From NCBI GenBank assembly GCA_030598885.1, contig JAUVOZ010000096.1:1-7601 (forward strand): a DNA stretch of 7,601 nt, written 5' to 3'. Position 1 is the first letter of the stretch. Each line of letters begins with the position of its first letter. Below the pieces are notes generated by a model that saw only the letters and a list, made by a program, of their open reading frames with translations, had not been told where the DNA came from and did no database searches. Origin of the DNA: Anaerolineae bacterium. GTDB taxonomy: Bacteria > Chloroflexota > Anaerolineae > Anaerolineales > E44-bin32. Below, piece after piece: positions 1-6,981 of this stretch. The position numbers and the translations under genes were made by a program.

Positions 1-1
1 A

Positions 2-1111
2 TGCAAGGCTTGTGAGAAGTTCTGCCCCACCGGAGCGATCGATTTTGAACAGCAGGATGAAGTTCTCGATCTGGAAGTCGGGACGATCATCCTGGCGACA
101 GGTTTCAAGGATTTCGAGCCGGACCGTGCGCCGGAATATGGGTACCCTGGGATTGATAACGTCCTGACCGGACCAGAGTTTGAGCGTTTAGTGAACACAA
201 GTGGACCCACCTCCGGTGAAGTAAGGTTGGTTGATGGCAGCAAACCGCAGAGCGTCGCGGTTGTTCATTGTGTGGGCAGTCGCAGCGAAGAGTACCATGA
301 GTATTGCTCGCGTGTGTGTTGCATGTACTCGCTAAAGTTAGCCCACCTCATCCGTGATACCTTCGACGCCGAGGTCTATGAGTTCTATCGAGACATGCGT
401 ACCTTCGGCAAAGGGTACGAGGCTTTTTATGAGCGGATACGCGATGAGGGCGTCGAATTCATCCGCTTCGATGATGACTTCAAGGTGAGCAAGCAAAATG
501 GACGGCTCTTGGTGTCGACCACTGATGTTTACACCGGTCAGCGGAGAGAGATCCCAGTCGACATGGTCGTGCTGAGCACCGGTCTTGAGCCCCAAGACGA
601 TCAAAAGGAGGTGGCGAGGACCTTTGGCATCAGCCTTAACCCTGACGGATTTTTCCTGGAGAAGCATCCGAAGTTAGGGCCGGTTGAGACGACTACCGAC
701 GGCATTTTCCTGGCTGGCTCCTGCCAGGGCCCGAGGGATATCCCTGATACAGTCGCCCACAGCGGCGCAGCCGCCGCGGCAGCGTTATCGCTGATGGATG
801 CCCGTTATGTGACATTGGAGGCGTTTACTGCTTTCATCGACGAGGACAAATGTGGCGGGTGTCGAACATGTGAAGGTTTGTGTCCTTTCGGAGCGATTGA
901 GATGGTGGATGAGGAGGGACACCTGGTAGCCCATATCAATCAAGTTATTTGCAAGGGATGTGGGGTTTGTGCAGCCGCCTGTCCTGCCGGCGCCGCTGTA
1001 CAACATGGCTTCAGGAAAGAGCAGATTATGGCCGAAATAATCGGCGTACTGGCTCCCAATTTGAAGAGTGAAATTTTAGACGAGAGGCTTCAAGAGGAGG
1101 CGTTGGCATGA
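2..1111 (+). CDS. hdrA: HdrA-like electron-bifurcating subunit, C-terminal part (5' end outside window)
   Basis: This is the last 369 residues of a HdrA-type protein (heterodisulfide reductase subunit A family), a cytoplasmic FAD/[4Fe-4S] protein. The frame is open from base 2; a GTG at 191 is only an internal valine (LVNTSG), so the gene starts before the window. In fragment numbering, C1/C4/C8 followed by P are the end of a ferredoxin motif. Next come a flavoprotein strand (IILATGF) and the family signature C90...CSRVCCMYSLK (C102, C106, C107), cysteines that in HdrA proteins bind an unusual extra cluster. Two C-terminal ferredoxin motifs follow (C284/287/290/294 and C317/320/323/327). It closely resembles the C-terminus of the next gene (about 60% identical by hand count over an 86-residue stretch), so the two are paralogues. 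The stop overlaps the next start as ATGA. Whether it has the usual N-terminal region, HdrA FAD domain or a selenocysteine cannot be seen. Confidence 0.93.
   Translation, partial: CKACEKFCPTGAIDFEQQDEVLDLEVGTIILATGFKDFEPDRAPEYGYPGIDNVLTGPEFERLVNTSGPTSGEVRLVDGSKPQSVAVVHCVGSRSEEYHEYCSRVCCMYSLKLAHLIRDTFDAEVYEFYRDMRTFGKGYEAFYERIRDEGVEFIRFDDDFKVSKQNGRLLVSTTDVYTGQRREIPVDMVVLSTGLEPQDDQKEVARTFGISLNPDGFFLEKHPKLGPVETTTDGIFLAGSCQGPRDIPDTVAHSGAAAAAALSLMDARYVTLEAFTAFIDEDKCGGCRTCEGLCPFGAIEMVDEEGHLVAHINQVICKGCGVCAAACPAGAAVQHGFRKEQIMAEIIGVLAPNLKSEILDERLQEEALA
1094..1100 (+). promoter_or_regulatory. Shine-Dalgarno site for the large hdrA
   Basis: GAGGAGG lies 7 nt before the ATG at 1108, inside the end of the preceding gene. 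It supports ATG 1108 as the true start, and the ATGA stop/start overlap implies translational coupling of the two HdrA proteins. Confidence 0.75.
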
Positions 1112-4100
1112 ACCTTACCAAGGTGCGAACCGGCGTCTATATTTGCCACTGCGGTACAAATATCGCGGCCACAGTTGATGTCAAGGCGGTGGCAGAGTTT
1201 GCCCAAAGCCTTGACGGCGTAGTGCTGGCACGAGACTACAGCTATATGTGCTCCGATCCGGGTCAGGATTTAATCAAAGATGATATTCAAGAGCATGGAC
1301 TAAACCGGATTGTGGTTGCCTCCTGTTCACCGCTGATGCATGAGATCACCTTTCGTCGTGCCTGTGAAGAAGCGGGATTGAATCCGTTCTACTTCCAGAT
1401 GGCTAACATTCGTGAGCATTGCTCATGGGTGATCGATGACATGGTGCTGGCGACCGCTAAGGCGAAGAGTTTGGTTGAGGCGGCTGTACGACGGGTGTAT
1501 CACCACCAACCGCTCGACATGCGAGAGGTTGAGATGAACCCGTCGGTGCTAGTCGTCGGCGCTGGCATCACTGGTATTGAGGCCGCCTTACGATTGGCCG
1601 ACGCAAATAAGAAAGTGCATTTAGTCGAGCGGGAGCCGAGCATTGGCGGGCATATGGCTCAACTTTACAAGACATTCCCCACGCTCGACTGTGCGGCTTG
1701 AATTCTCACTCCTAAAATGGCGTCCGTGGGACGCCACCCAAACATCAACCTGATGGCCTACAGCGAAGTTGAGCACATCTCTGGCTACATCGGAAACTTC
1801 GACGTGCGGGTGCATCGAAAACCTCGCTACATAGACGCCTCAGTCTGCACCGGATGCAGTAAATGTACTGAGGTCTGTCCAGTCGATACGCTGAACCCGT
1901 TTGATATGAATTTGGGCACGCGGAAGGCTGTCTACCGGCACTCAGCACAGGCGGTCCCTGGTTCTTACACAATTGAGAAGCTTGGGGTAGCGCCTTGTCG
2001 GAATGCCTGTCCCACCGACCAGCGAGCACAGGGCTATATCGCTCTTGTCCGTGAGAAACGATACGCCGATGCTTATTGGGCGATTCGGCGTGAGCACCCA
2101 TTCCCCTCAGTGTGTGGCCGGGTATGCAACCATCAATGCGAGGATGCCTGTAGTCGCGGCAAATACGATGAACCGGTCAATATCATGGGTATCAAGCGCT
2201 TCGTCTCGGATTGGGCTTTCGCCAATCGGGACGAGTTACCTGAAATGCGTGACAAATCCTTGGTAGGAACGCCTTTCGTGCATGAGCCCGTATCAACCGG
2301 TAAGAAAGTCGCCATCATTGGCGCTGGTCCAGCCGGCCTTACTGCGGCACTGGATCTAGTTCGGCTTGGGCACAGTGTCAAGGTGTATGACTCTTCGCCG
2401 ATTGCTGGTGGCATGATGCGAGTGGGGATACCACCGCACCGCATGCCAGATGAGTTGTTGGACTGGGAGATCGAGCAGATACTGAACGAAGGGATTGAAC
2501 TTCAGCTGAACACCAGGATAGACGATATACCTGGTCTGCTCGAGAGTGGCTATGATGGGGTGCTGGTCGCCACCGGTGCCCATCGAGTAAAGAAATTGGC
2601 CATACGAAATTCAAATCATCCGCAGAACTGGCTCAGCCTCGATCTGTTGAAGCGAATCGCGTTGGGAGAGGAGATCGACCTGAGTGGGAAGAAAGTGGTT
2701 GTCCTTGGTGGTGGGAACGTGGCACTCGACGTGGCTCGAACCGCTATCCGACTCGGCCAGCCAGAAGTAAGTATAGCCTGCCTTGAGTCTCGAGGCGAGA
2801 TGCCGGGTTTTGATTGGGAGATTGGTGTGGCGGAGGAGGAGGGCATCCGGTTGTTCCCCGGTCGGACCTTCAAGGAAATTGTCGTCGAGAACGAGCACGT
2901 TGTCGGCGTTCGATGTGTCGAAGTGGAATTCCGAGGCTTCAAGGGTGGTCAACCGGATATGGATGAGATCCCGGGGTCAGACCATGTACTGCCGGCCGAT
3001 TTAGTAATCTGGGCGATTGGGCAGGGACCGGATTTCTCCTTCCTACCACCCGACGGAAGCGTTCACATTCGCTATCCGATTGGCGTAGTTACCGACGACG
3101 AGATGATGACCTCACTACCGGGCGTGTTTTGTGCCGGCGATGTCCGCCGGGGGATGACCTTCTTCGTTGTCGACGCCATCGGTGAAGGCCACCACGTCGC
3201 TCGTTGTATTGACCGATATTTACGTGGTGAAAATGGATTAAAGGAACCCTATCAGCAAGATGTAGTGGAACTCAGTGTGGAGGATATCGAGACCAGGATC
3301 ACCGATGGTCGCGCTTCGAACCAACCGCGAGTGCCCATTTCCTGTATCCCCTTGGAAGAGCGACTTAACAACTTCCGTGAAGTGGATCTGACCTTGACCG
3401 AAGAGCAAGCTCTAACTGAGGCTGAACGCTGCCTGGGATGTGGGCTTTGTTCGGAGTGTCTGGAATGCGTCGCGGCATGTGAGATAGGGGCAATCCATCA
3501 CGATATGCAGGATGAGCTGGTCGATCTTAAGGTTGGGGCGATTATCCTAGCGACAGGTTTCCAGGATTTCGACCCCAGCGTAGCGCCTGAATTTGGCTAT
3601 GGCCGGCTCAACAACGTGATCACCGCCATGGAATTCGAGCGGATGATTAATCCCAGCGGTCCAACGGGAGGCGAGGTTCTATTGAAGAATGGAAAACCGC
3701 CCAAAAGCGTGGCCATCCTGCAGTGCATCGGCAGCCGTAGCGAACAATATAACTCACATTGTTCACGTGTATGCTGCATGTATTCGCTGAAAATCGCCCA
3801 ATTGGTTCATGATTACGTTAATGCAGAGGTGCATGAAATCTATCGGGACATGCGTACGGTCAGCGGCGGTTATGAAGCGTTTTTCAACCGGACAAAGCAG
3901 GCCGGGGTAAATTTTTACCATGGTCAGGTGACCGAAGTAGAAAAGAAGAATGGGCGATTGGTGGTTAGTTGGGATGAAAGCTACTACAACGAACCGGACC
4001 ACGTCGCCGTCGATATGGTGATCTTAGCTACCGGCTTCGAACCAAGAGATGATGTGGGCCAGGTAGCCAGCACATTTAGTGTAAGTCGAAGTCCCAATGG

Positions 4101-4524
4101 TTTCTTCCTCGAGCGGCATCCTAAGCTTGCACCGGTAGAGACCGCCACCGATGGCATCTACCTGGCTGGCGCCTGCCAAAGCCCAATGGATATTCCGGAT
4201 TGCGTTGCCCAGGCGGGAGGGGCGGTCGCGGTAGCACTTTCAATGATCGATCAAGGCACAATCGCGCTTGAACCTTCCATCGCTGCCGTAGAAACCTTAT
4301 ATTGTGCCGGTTGTGGCCAGTGCGTGGCCGCATGTCCCTACCTAGCGATCGAGATAACCGATGGCGTAGCGGTGGTGAATGAATATTCGTGCAAGGGGTG
4401 CGGTACATGCGCTGCGGTATGCCCGAATAAGGCGATGAAGTTGATTCATTACAGCGATCAACAAATCGTGGCTGAGATGATCGGTGCTCTGAATCTGTCT
4501 GTCACTCCGGAGGAGGTGACCTAA
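1108..4524 (+). CDS. hdrA: HdrA-GltD fusion, probable selenoprotein (in-frame TGA read as Sec198)
   Basis: Read through the single TGA at 1699-1701, this encodes 1138 residues of a HdrA-type flavin-based electron-bifurcation subunit. Domains in order: HdrA N-terminal region (VYICHCG at 10-16; ANIREHCSW); FAD Rossmann fold G151-A-G-I-T-G156; the family motif FPTLDCAA-Sec198-ILTPKM; ferredoxin motif C247/250/253/257; a nested GltD-like module of about residues 292-770 (N-terminal cluster cysteines 297, 301, 336, 340, 344, 348; FAD motif GAGPAG 405-410; NAD(P) motif around LGGGN 533-537; CAGD 675-678); Cys-rich C775/778/781/784/787/791; the HdrA signature C873, C885, C889, C890; and two C-terminal ferredoxin motifs (C1066-1076, C1095-1105). 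Canonical HdrA lacks the roughly 480-residue module. It probably passes electrons between the Flx/MvhD subunits, ferredoxin and a disulfide- or thiol-type partner, with possible extra NAD(P)H input at the GltD module. Without recoding it would appear as two genes (1108-1701 and 1717-4524). The alternative is a sequencing error or real nonsense mutation at one Cys codon. Family assignment is certain; selenocysteine is very likely. Confidence 0.93.
1699..1701 (+). other. In-frame TGA, probable selenocysteine codon (Sec198)
   Basis: The TGA stands exactly at the Cys that follows FPTLDCAA in HdrA proteins and is followed in frame by ILTPKM and then GRHPNI, so homology runs straight through it. 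It is the only in-frame TGA in any gene here, while TGA ends two other genes normally (1109-1111 and 6979-6981), which argues against a general TGA reassignment. HdrA is a known selenoprotein family in some methanogens and is reported with Sec in some bacteria. C195 lies three residues before it, giving a CxxU motif. A one-base sequencing error from TGC or TGT is the main alternative. Confidence 0.85.
1718..1736 (+). promoter_or_regulatory. Candidate bacterial SECIS hairpin
   Basis: GGCGTCC (1719-1725) pairs perfectly with GGACGCC (1729-1735), leaving a GTG loop; T1718-A1736 adds an eighth pair. The stem starts 16 nt after the TGA and the loop is 24 nt away, within the spacing generally described for bacterial SECIS elements, and the loop begins with G. 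It would be bound by SelB to deliver Sec-tRNA at 1699. It overlaps codons for M-A-S-V-G-R-H; the Ala-Ser pair is where many HdrA proteins have other residues, consistent with selection on the RNA (inference from memory of the family). SelB, SelA, SelC and SelD are not in the window. Confidence 0.75.
1981..3420 (+). other. GltD-like (NADPH:acceptor oxidoreductase) module nested inside the HdrA
   Basis: Residues about 292-771 of the large HdrA form a near-complete module like the small subunit of glutamate synthase or the N-terminal half of dihydropyrimidine dehydrogenase. It has an N-terminal [4Fe-4S] domain (C297, C301, then C336/340/344/348), FAD-binding GAGPAGL, the following GGMMRVGIP segment, a second Rossmann fold for NAD(P)H (VVVLGGGNVALDVAR), and AIGQGPD and VFCAGD near the end. 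HdrA sequence resumes immediately after at a Cys-rich stretch. The borders are estimates. Such modules bind FAD and NAD(P)H and pass electrons to iron-sulfur clusters; here it may supply a second nucleotide site separate from FlxA. Confidence 0.85.
4511..4519 (+). promoter_or_regulatory. Near-perfect Shine-Dalgarno site for mvhD
   Basis: AGGAGGTGA, fully complementary to the usual 3' end of 16S rRNA, sits 4 nt before the ATG at 4524 and within the last codons of the large hdrA. The TAATG stop/start overlap means ribosomes can re-initiate here, but the strong site may also raise MvhD output above coupling alone. It fixes the start at 4524. Confidence 0.8.
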
Positions 4525-5051
4525 TGTCTGACTCCCATGGGGATGATGTGGGTAATGTTGGTGGATTGAATAGCTTCGAGCCGAAGATCCTCGGTTTTTT
4601 ATGCTCGTGGTGCAGCTATACCGGTGCCGATCTAGCTGGCACCAATCGTCTCAAGGTTCCATCAAACTTACGAGCTATCCGCGTGCCATGCTCCGGTCGG
4701 GTAGCGCCGGAATTGATCATGCGCGCCTTCGATCAAGGAGCGGATGGTGTATTGGTGCTCGGCTGTCACCTTGGAGAATGCCATTACGATAATGGAAACC
4801 ACCGCACAGCTAAGAGAATGCCCGTTTTACATTCGCTGCTGTCCTTCGTCGGCCTCGAACCGGAACGGTTGCGGCTTGATTGGGTCTCGGCTTCAGAGGG
4901 GGAACGTTTTTCAAAAATTGTCGAGGAGTTCGCCGAATCCATCAGGTTGTTAGGGCCTTGTCAGTGGCGTCCGAAAGCCCTCCAATGGGAGGCCGAAAAC
5001 AGGTTAATCAACCAGAAGGGTGAGATGTCCATGCCCCAGGTGGGACGTTAA
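4524..5051 (+). CDS. mvhD: MvhD/FlxD-type [2Fe-2S] electron-transfer subunit
   Basis: The product is 175 residues, of the MvhD family (hydrogenase iron-sulfur subunit delta, also called FlxD in Hdr-Flx clusters). The diagnostic motifs are all present: C27-S-W-C30 followed by SYTGADLAG, PCSGRV (C56), GADGVLVLGCHLGECHY (C81, C86) and LEPERLRLDWVSASEG. The family binds one [2Fe-2S] cluster through conserved cysteines and carries electrons between an electron-input module and HdrA. Some archaeal homologues have Sec at the first motif; here both positions are ordinary TGC codons. The conserved fold ends near residue 140, and the last 35 or so residues (after LLGP) are a low-homology tail. It shares one base with the preceding hdrA stop (TAATG), and the next gene starts 2 bases after its stop. 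The adjacent FlxC/B/A-like genes and the absence of hydrogenase genes suggest NAD(P)H, not H2, as the electron source. Confidence 0.95.
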   Translation: MSDSHGDDVGNVGGLNSFEPKILGFLCSWCSYTGADLAGTNRLKVPSNLRAIRVPCSGRVAPELIMRAFDQGADGVLVLGCHLGECHYDNGNHRTAKRMPVLHSLLSFVGLEPERLRLDWVSASEGERFSKIVEEFAESIRLLGPCQWRPKALQWEAENRLINQKGEMSMPQVGR

Positions 5052-5053
5052 TC

Positions 5054-5959
5054 ATGTCGAAAACAATAGACATCCAAGCGAAAACCAGACAATTATTAAA
5101 TAGTGGTCAGGTGTCTTGTGTGATCGGTTATGAGATAGGTCCGCGTGGACGTACCCGACCGGCATTTATCTACCAACCGGACGATGCCGAACGCATGGTC
5201 TGGAATCGATCCTGCACTCACAACCTGGTTCCCTATGTGAGCGATAAGCTTCAGTCAATCGAAAAAAACACATCTACAGGAGAGACGGAAACAACCCAGC
5301 AACAAGTGGCTGTGGTTGTCAAACCCTGCGACAGCCGGGCAATAAATGTGTTAACCGCCGAGAAGCAATTCTCTCGCGACCAGGTTTATGTAATTGGGGT
5401 GGCATGCGAAGGGATTGTTGATGGAGCCGGCTTCGGCCGAGAGGATAATGGTAACTTGCAGGCTCGATGCCAGCGCTGCTCAGAAAGAGAGCCGGTTGTT
5501 TATGACATATTGATCGGAGAACCGCAGGAGGTGGAGGCTGTCGATGATTACTCCGATCTTGATCGTTTGACTGATCTCACACCTGATGCACGAGTAGAGT
5601 TCTGGCTTAGTCAGTTCGATCGCTGCATCCGTTGCTATGCCTGTCGGCAGGTCTGCCCCATGTGTAACTGCCCAACCTGCCTTTATGAGAGGGACGACTC
5701 ACTGTGGGTTGGTATGGGGATCAGGCTGAATGAGAAACGGACCTTCCATCTTGGTCGGGCATACCACCTCGCTGGACGCTGTGTCGGCTGCAACGAGTGT
5801 GAGAGGGTTTGTCCGATGAAAATCCCGATCAGCCTCCTGAATCGGATGTTGGAACGTGAAGTCGAAGCTGCGTTTGGGCATCGCGCCGGCGCGGCTGCTG
5901 CTCCTTCACCTCTTGTCACGATCCTTGATAGCGAGGATGGCATATCATGGACATCATAA
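5054..5959 (+). CDS. flxC: FlxC-like 4Fe-4S dicluster protein
   Basis: This is a 301-residue soluble iron-sulfur protein. The N-terminal half carries the motif VKPCDSRAINVL (C92) and IGVACEG (C118), then C139-x2-C142, a pattern shared with HydB/AsrA- and F420-hydrogenase-beta-like proteins. The C-terminal half has a dense cysteine cluster C191/194/197/201 plus C204, C206 and C209, and a second ferredoxin motif C243/246/249/253 with Pro after the last Cys. The extra cysteines may bind a further cluster. No signal peptide or membrane segment is seen. It shares core motifs with the next gene (PCD[SA]R, IG[VL]AC, Cys-rich CPMCNC versus CPVCRC), so the two look like an old duplication. It starts 2 bases after mvhD behind a weak AGGTGG site (5038-5043), and its end overlaps the next gene by 13 bases. 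The Flx assignment rests on gene order (mvhD, this, HydB-like, FAD/NAD subunit), which mirrors flxD-C-B-A; the exact role is inferred as an electron relay. Confidence 0.85.
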   Translation: MSKTIDIQAKTRQLLNSGQVSCVIGYEIGPRGRTRPAFIYQPDDAERMVWNRSCTHNLVPYVSDKLQSIEKNTSTGETETTQQQVAVVVKPCDSRAINVLTAEKQFSRDQVYVIGVACEGIVDGAGFGREDNGNLQARCQRCSEREPVVYDILIGEPQEVEAVDDYSDLDRLTDLTPDARVEFWLSQFDRCIRCYACRQVCPMCNCPTCLYERDDSLWVGMGIRLNEKRTFHLGRAYHLAGRCVGCNECERVCPMKIPISLLNRMLEREVEAAFGHRAGAAAAPSPLVTILDSEDGISWTS

Positions 5960-6981
5960 CCCGCGATCAGTTAGCCGCGTTGTTGGATAACCTTGCGAGC
6001 AGCAGGACCCTTATCGCTCCGTGTGAAGCAGAGGATGTGTTGCTCTACCGGCGGGTGCCTAGCAGCGCAGAAGTAGCTTGGGACTTTGATCTTCCCGTCC
6101 TTTCAGCCAAAGGAGCCCTTTTCCCCCCCACTGAACGGCTTATGACGGTTGAGAAGGGTGGGGACGCCGGGGAAGAGAACGCGGTTCAATTAAACATCTT
6201 GGAAACGATATTTGAAGATGAGCAGGTGATTTTTGGAGTGCGTCCCTGTGATGCACGAGGGTTTAAGGCACTGGACGCGCTGCTCCTCGAGACTGACCCG
6301 ATGGACACGTACTATGCGAGGCGGCGCGAGAAAACGACCCTCATTGGTCTCGCATGCGGGCAAATGGGTCCATCCTGCTTTTGTACCAGCCTTGGCGGTG
6401 CGCCGGACGATTGGCGAGATGTTGATTTGATGCTGACCGAGATAGAGGATGGCTATGCAGTGAAGGTTGTAACCGAGAAGGGCCGTGCTCTATTGGGGGA
6501 TCTATCGCTGAGGGAATTGCCTGGTGAACCCACCGCACCGGTATTGAACGATCCGCTGCCGGTACCAGGTGATGAGGCCTGGACATCCCAATTCAAGGAT
6601 GGATTTTGGGATAACTTGGCTGAACGGTGTTTAAGCTGCCGTATCTGTGCTTATGTCTGCCCGGTCTGTCGGTGTTTCGATGTCCGCGATGAACTTGTTC
6701 CGGCAACGACATTTTGTTACGACCAGTATGAACGTATTCGATGCTGGGATAGCTGCACCGGCGTGAACTATAGAAAGATTGCCGGAGGGCACAATCCACG
6801 TAGTGAGAAGGGTCAGAGATTGCGCAATCGCTTCAACTGCAAATTCTATTACTACCCGCAGCAGTACGGTGTAATAGCATGCACAGGCTGTGGGCGTTGT
6901 ATCGACGCTTGTCCGGTTAACATCGATATCACCGAAGTGATGGAGCATCTGGTGATTACTCAAGAGGGTGTGAGCAAATGA
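5947..6981 (+). CDS. flxB: FlxB/HydB-like 4Fe-4S electron-transfer subunit
   Basis: The product is 344 residues and resembles the beta subunit of sulfhydrogenase (HydB) and anaerobic sulfite reductase A (AsrA), the type called FlxB in Hdr-Flx operons. Visible motifs: GALFPPTERL near residue 60, VIFGVRPCDARGFKAL (C101), LIGLACGQMGPSCFCTSLGG (C137, C144, C146), the cluster C228/231/234/238 with C241 and C243 (CPVCRCFDV), a middle segment with RCWDSCTG and GHNPR, and a final ferredoxin motif C312/315/318/322. HydB/AsrA-type subunits pass electrons between a flavin NAD(P)H-dehydrogenase subunit and the catalytic partner; the next gene is exactly such a flavin subunit. The ATG at 5947 has GAGGAT 8 nt upstream and overlaps the preceding gene by 13 bases; the stop overlaps the next start (ATGA). 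A free-standing AsrA is unlikely because of the hdrA/mvhD context. Confidence 0.9.
   Translation: MDIITRDQLAALLDNLASSRTLIAPCEAEDVLLYRRVPSSAEVAWDFDLPVLSAKGALFPPTERLMTVEKGGDAGEENAVQLNILETIFEDEQVIFGVRPCDARGFKALDALLLETDPMDTYYARRREKTTLIGLACGQMGPSCFCTSLGGAPDDWRDVDLMLTEIEDGYAVKVVTEKGRALLGDLSLRELPGEPTAPVLNDPLPVPGDEAWTSQFKDGFWDNLAERCLSCRICAYVCPVCRCFDVRDELVPATTFCYDQYERIRCWDSCTGVNYRKIAGGHNPRSEKGQRLRNRFNCKFYYYPQQYGVIACTGCGRCIDACPVNIDITEVMEHLVITQEGVSK

Noticed and set aside
191..1111. A separate 306-residue gene starting at GTG 191
   Set aside because: The same frame is open to base 2 and encodes conserved HdrA sequence (ferredoxin cysteines, ILATGF) before 191.
1108..1701. A truncated hdrA pseudogene caused by a nonsense mutation
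   Set aside because: All 940 codons after the TGA are intact with every expected cysteine motif, and a SECIS-like hairpin follows. Decay would be expected to add further lesions. A sequencing error at this one base remains possible.
1718..1736. The hairpin as a transcription terminator or attenuator
   Set aside because: No T-run follows it (the next bases are CCCAAACAT) and it lies inside a conserved coding region; the spacing from TGA fits a SECIS role better.
1745..2101. Minus-strand and alternative-frame open reading frames inside the hdrA and flx genes, for example this one
   Set aside because: They lie wholly within strongly conserved coding sequence, show no recognisable domain and have low-complexity Arg/Ser/Pro-rich composition typical of shadow frames.
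1717..4524. An independent 935-residue gene starting at ATG 1717
   Set aside because: The Met is an internal residue of the conserved ILTPKM motif, there is no Shine-Dalgarno site in front of it, and the product would lack the start of the HdrA FAD domain. Read-through of TGA 1699 explains the sequence better.
1109..6981. Genome-wide reassignment of TGA to an amino acid (Gly or Trp)
   Set aside because: TGA ends two genes here at ATGA overlaps (1109-1111 and 6979-6981), no other in-frame TGA occurs, and the site is a family Cys, not Gly or Trp.
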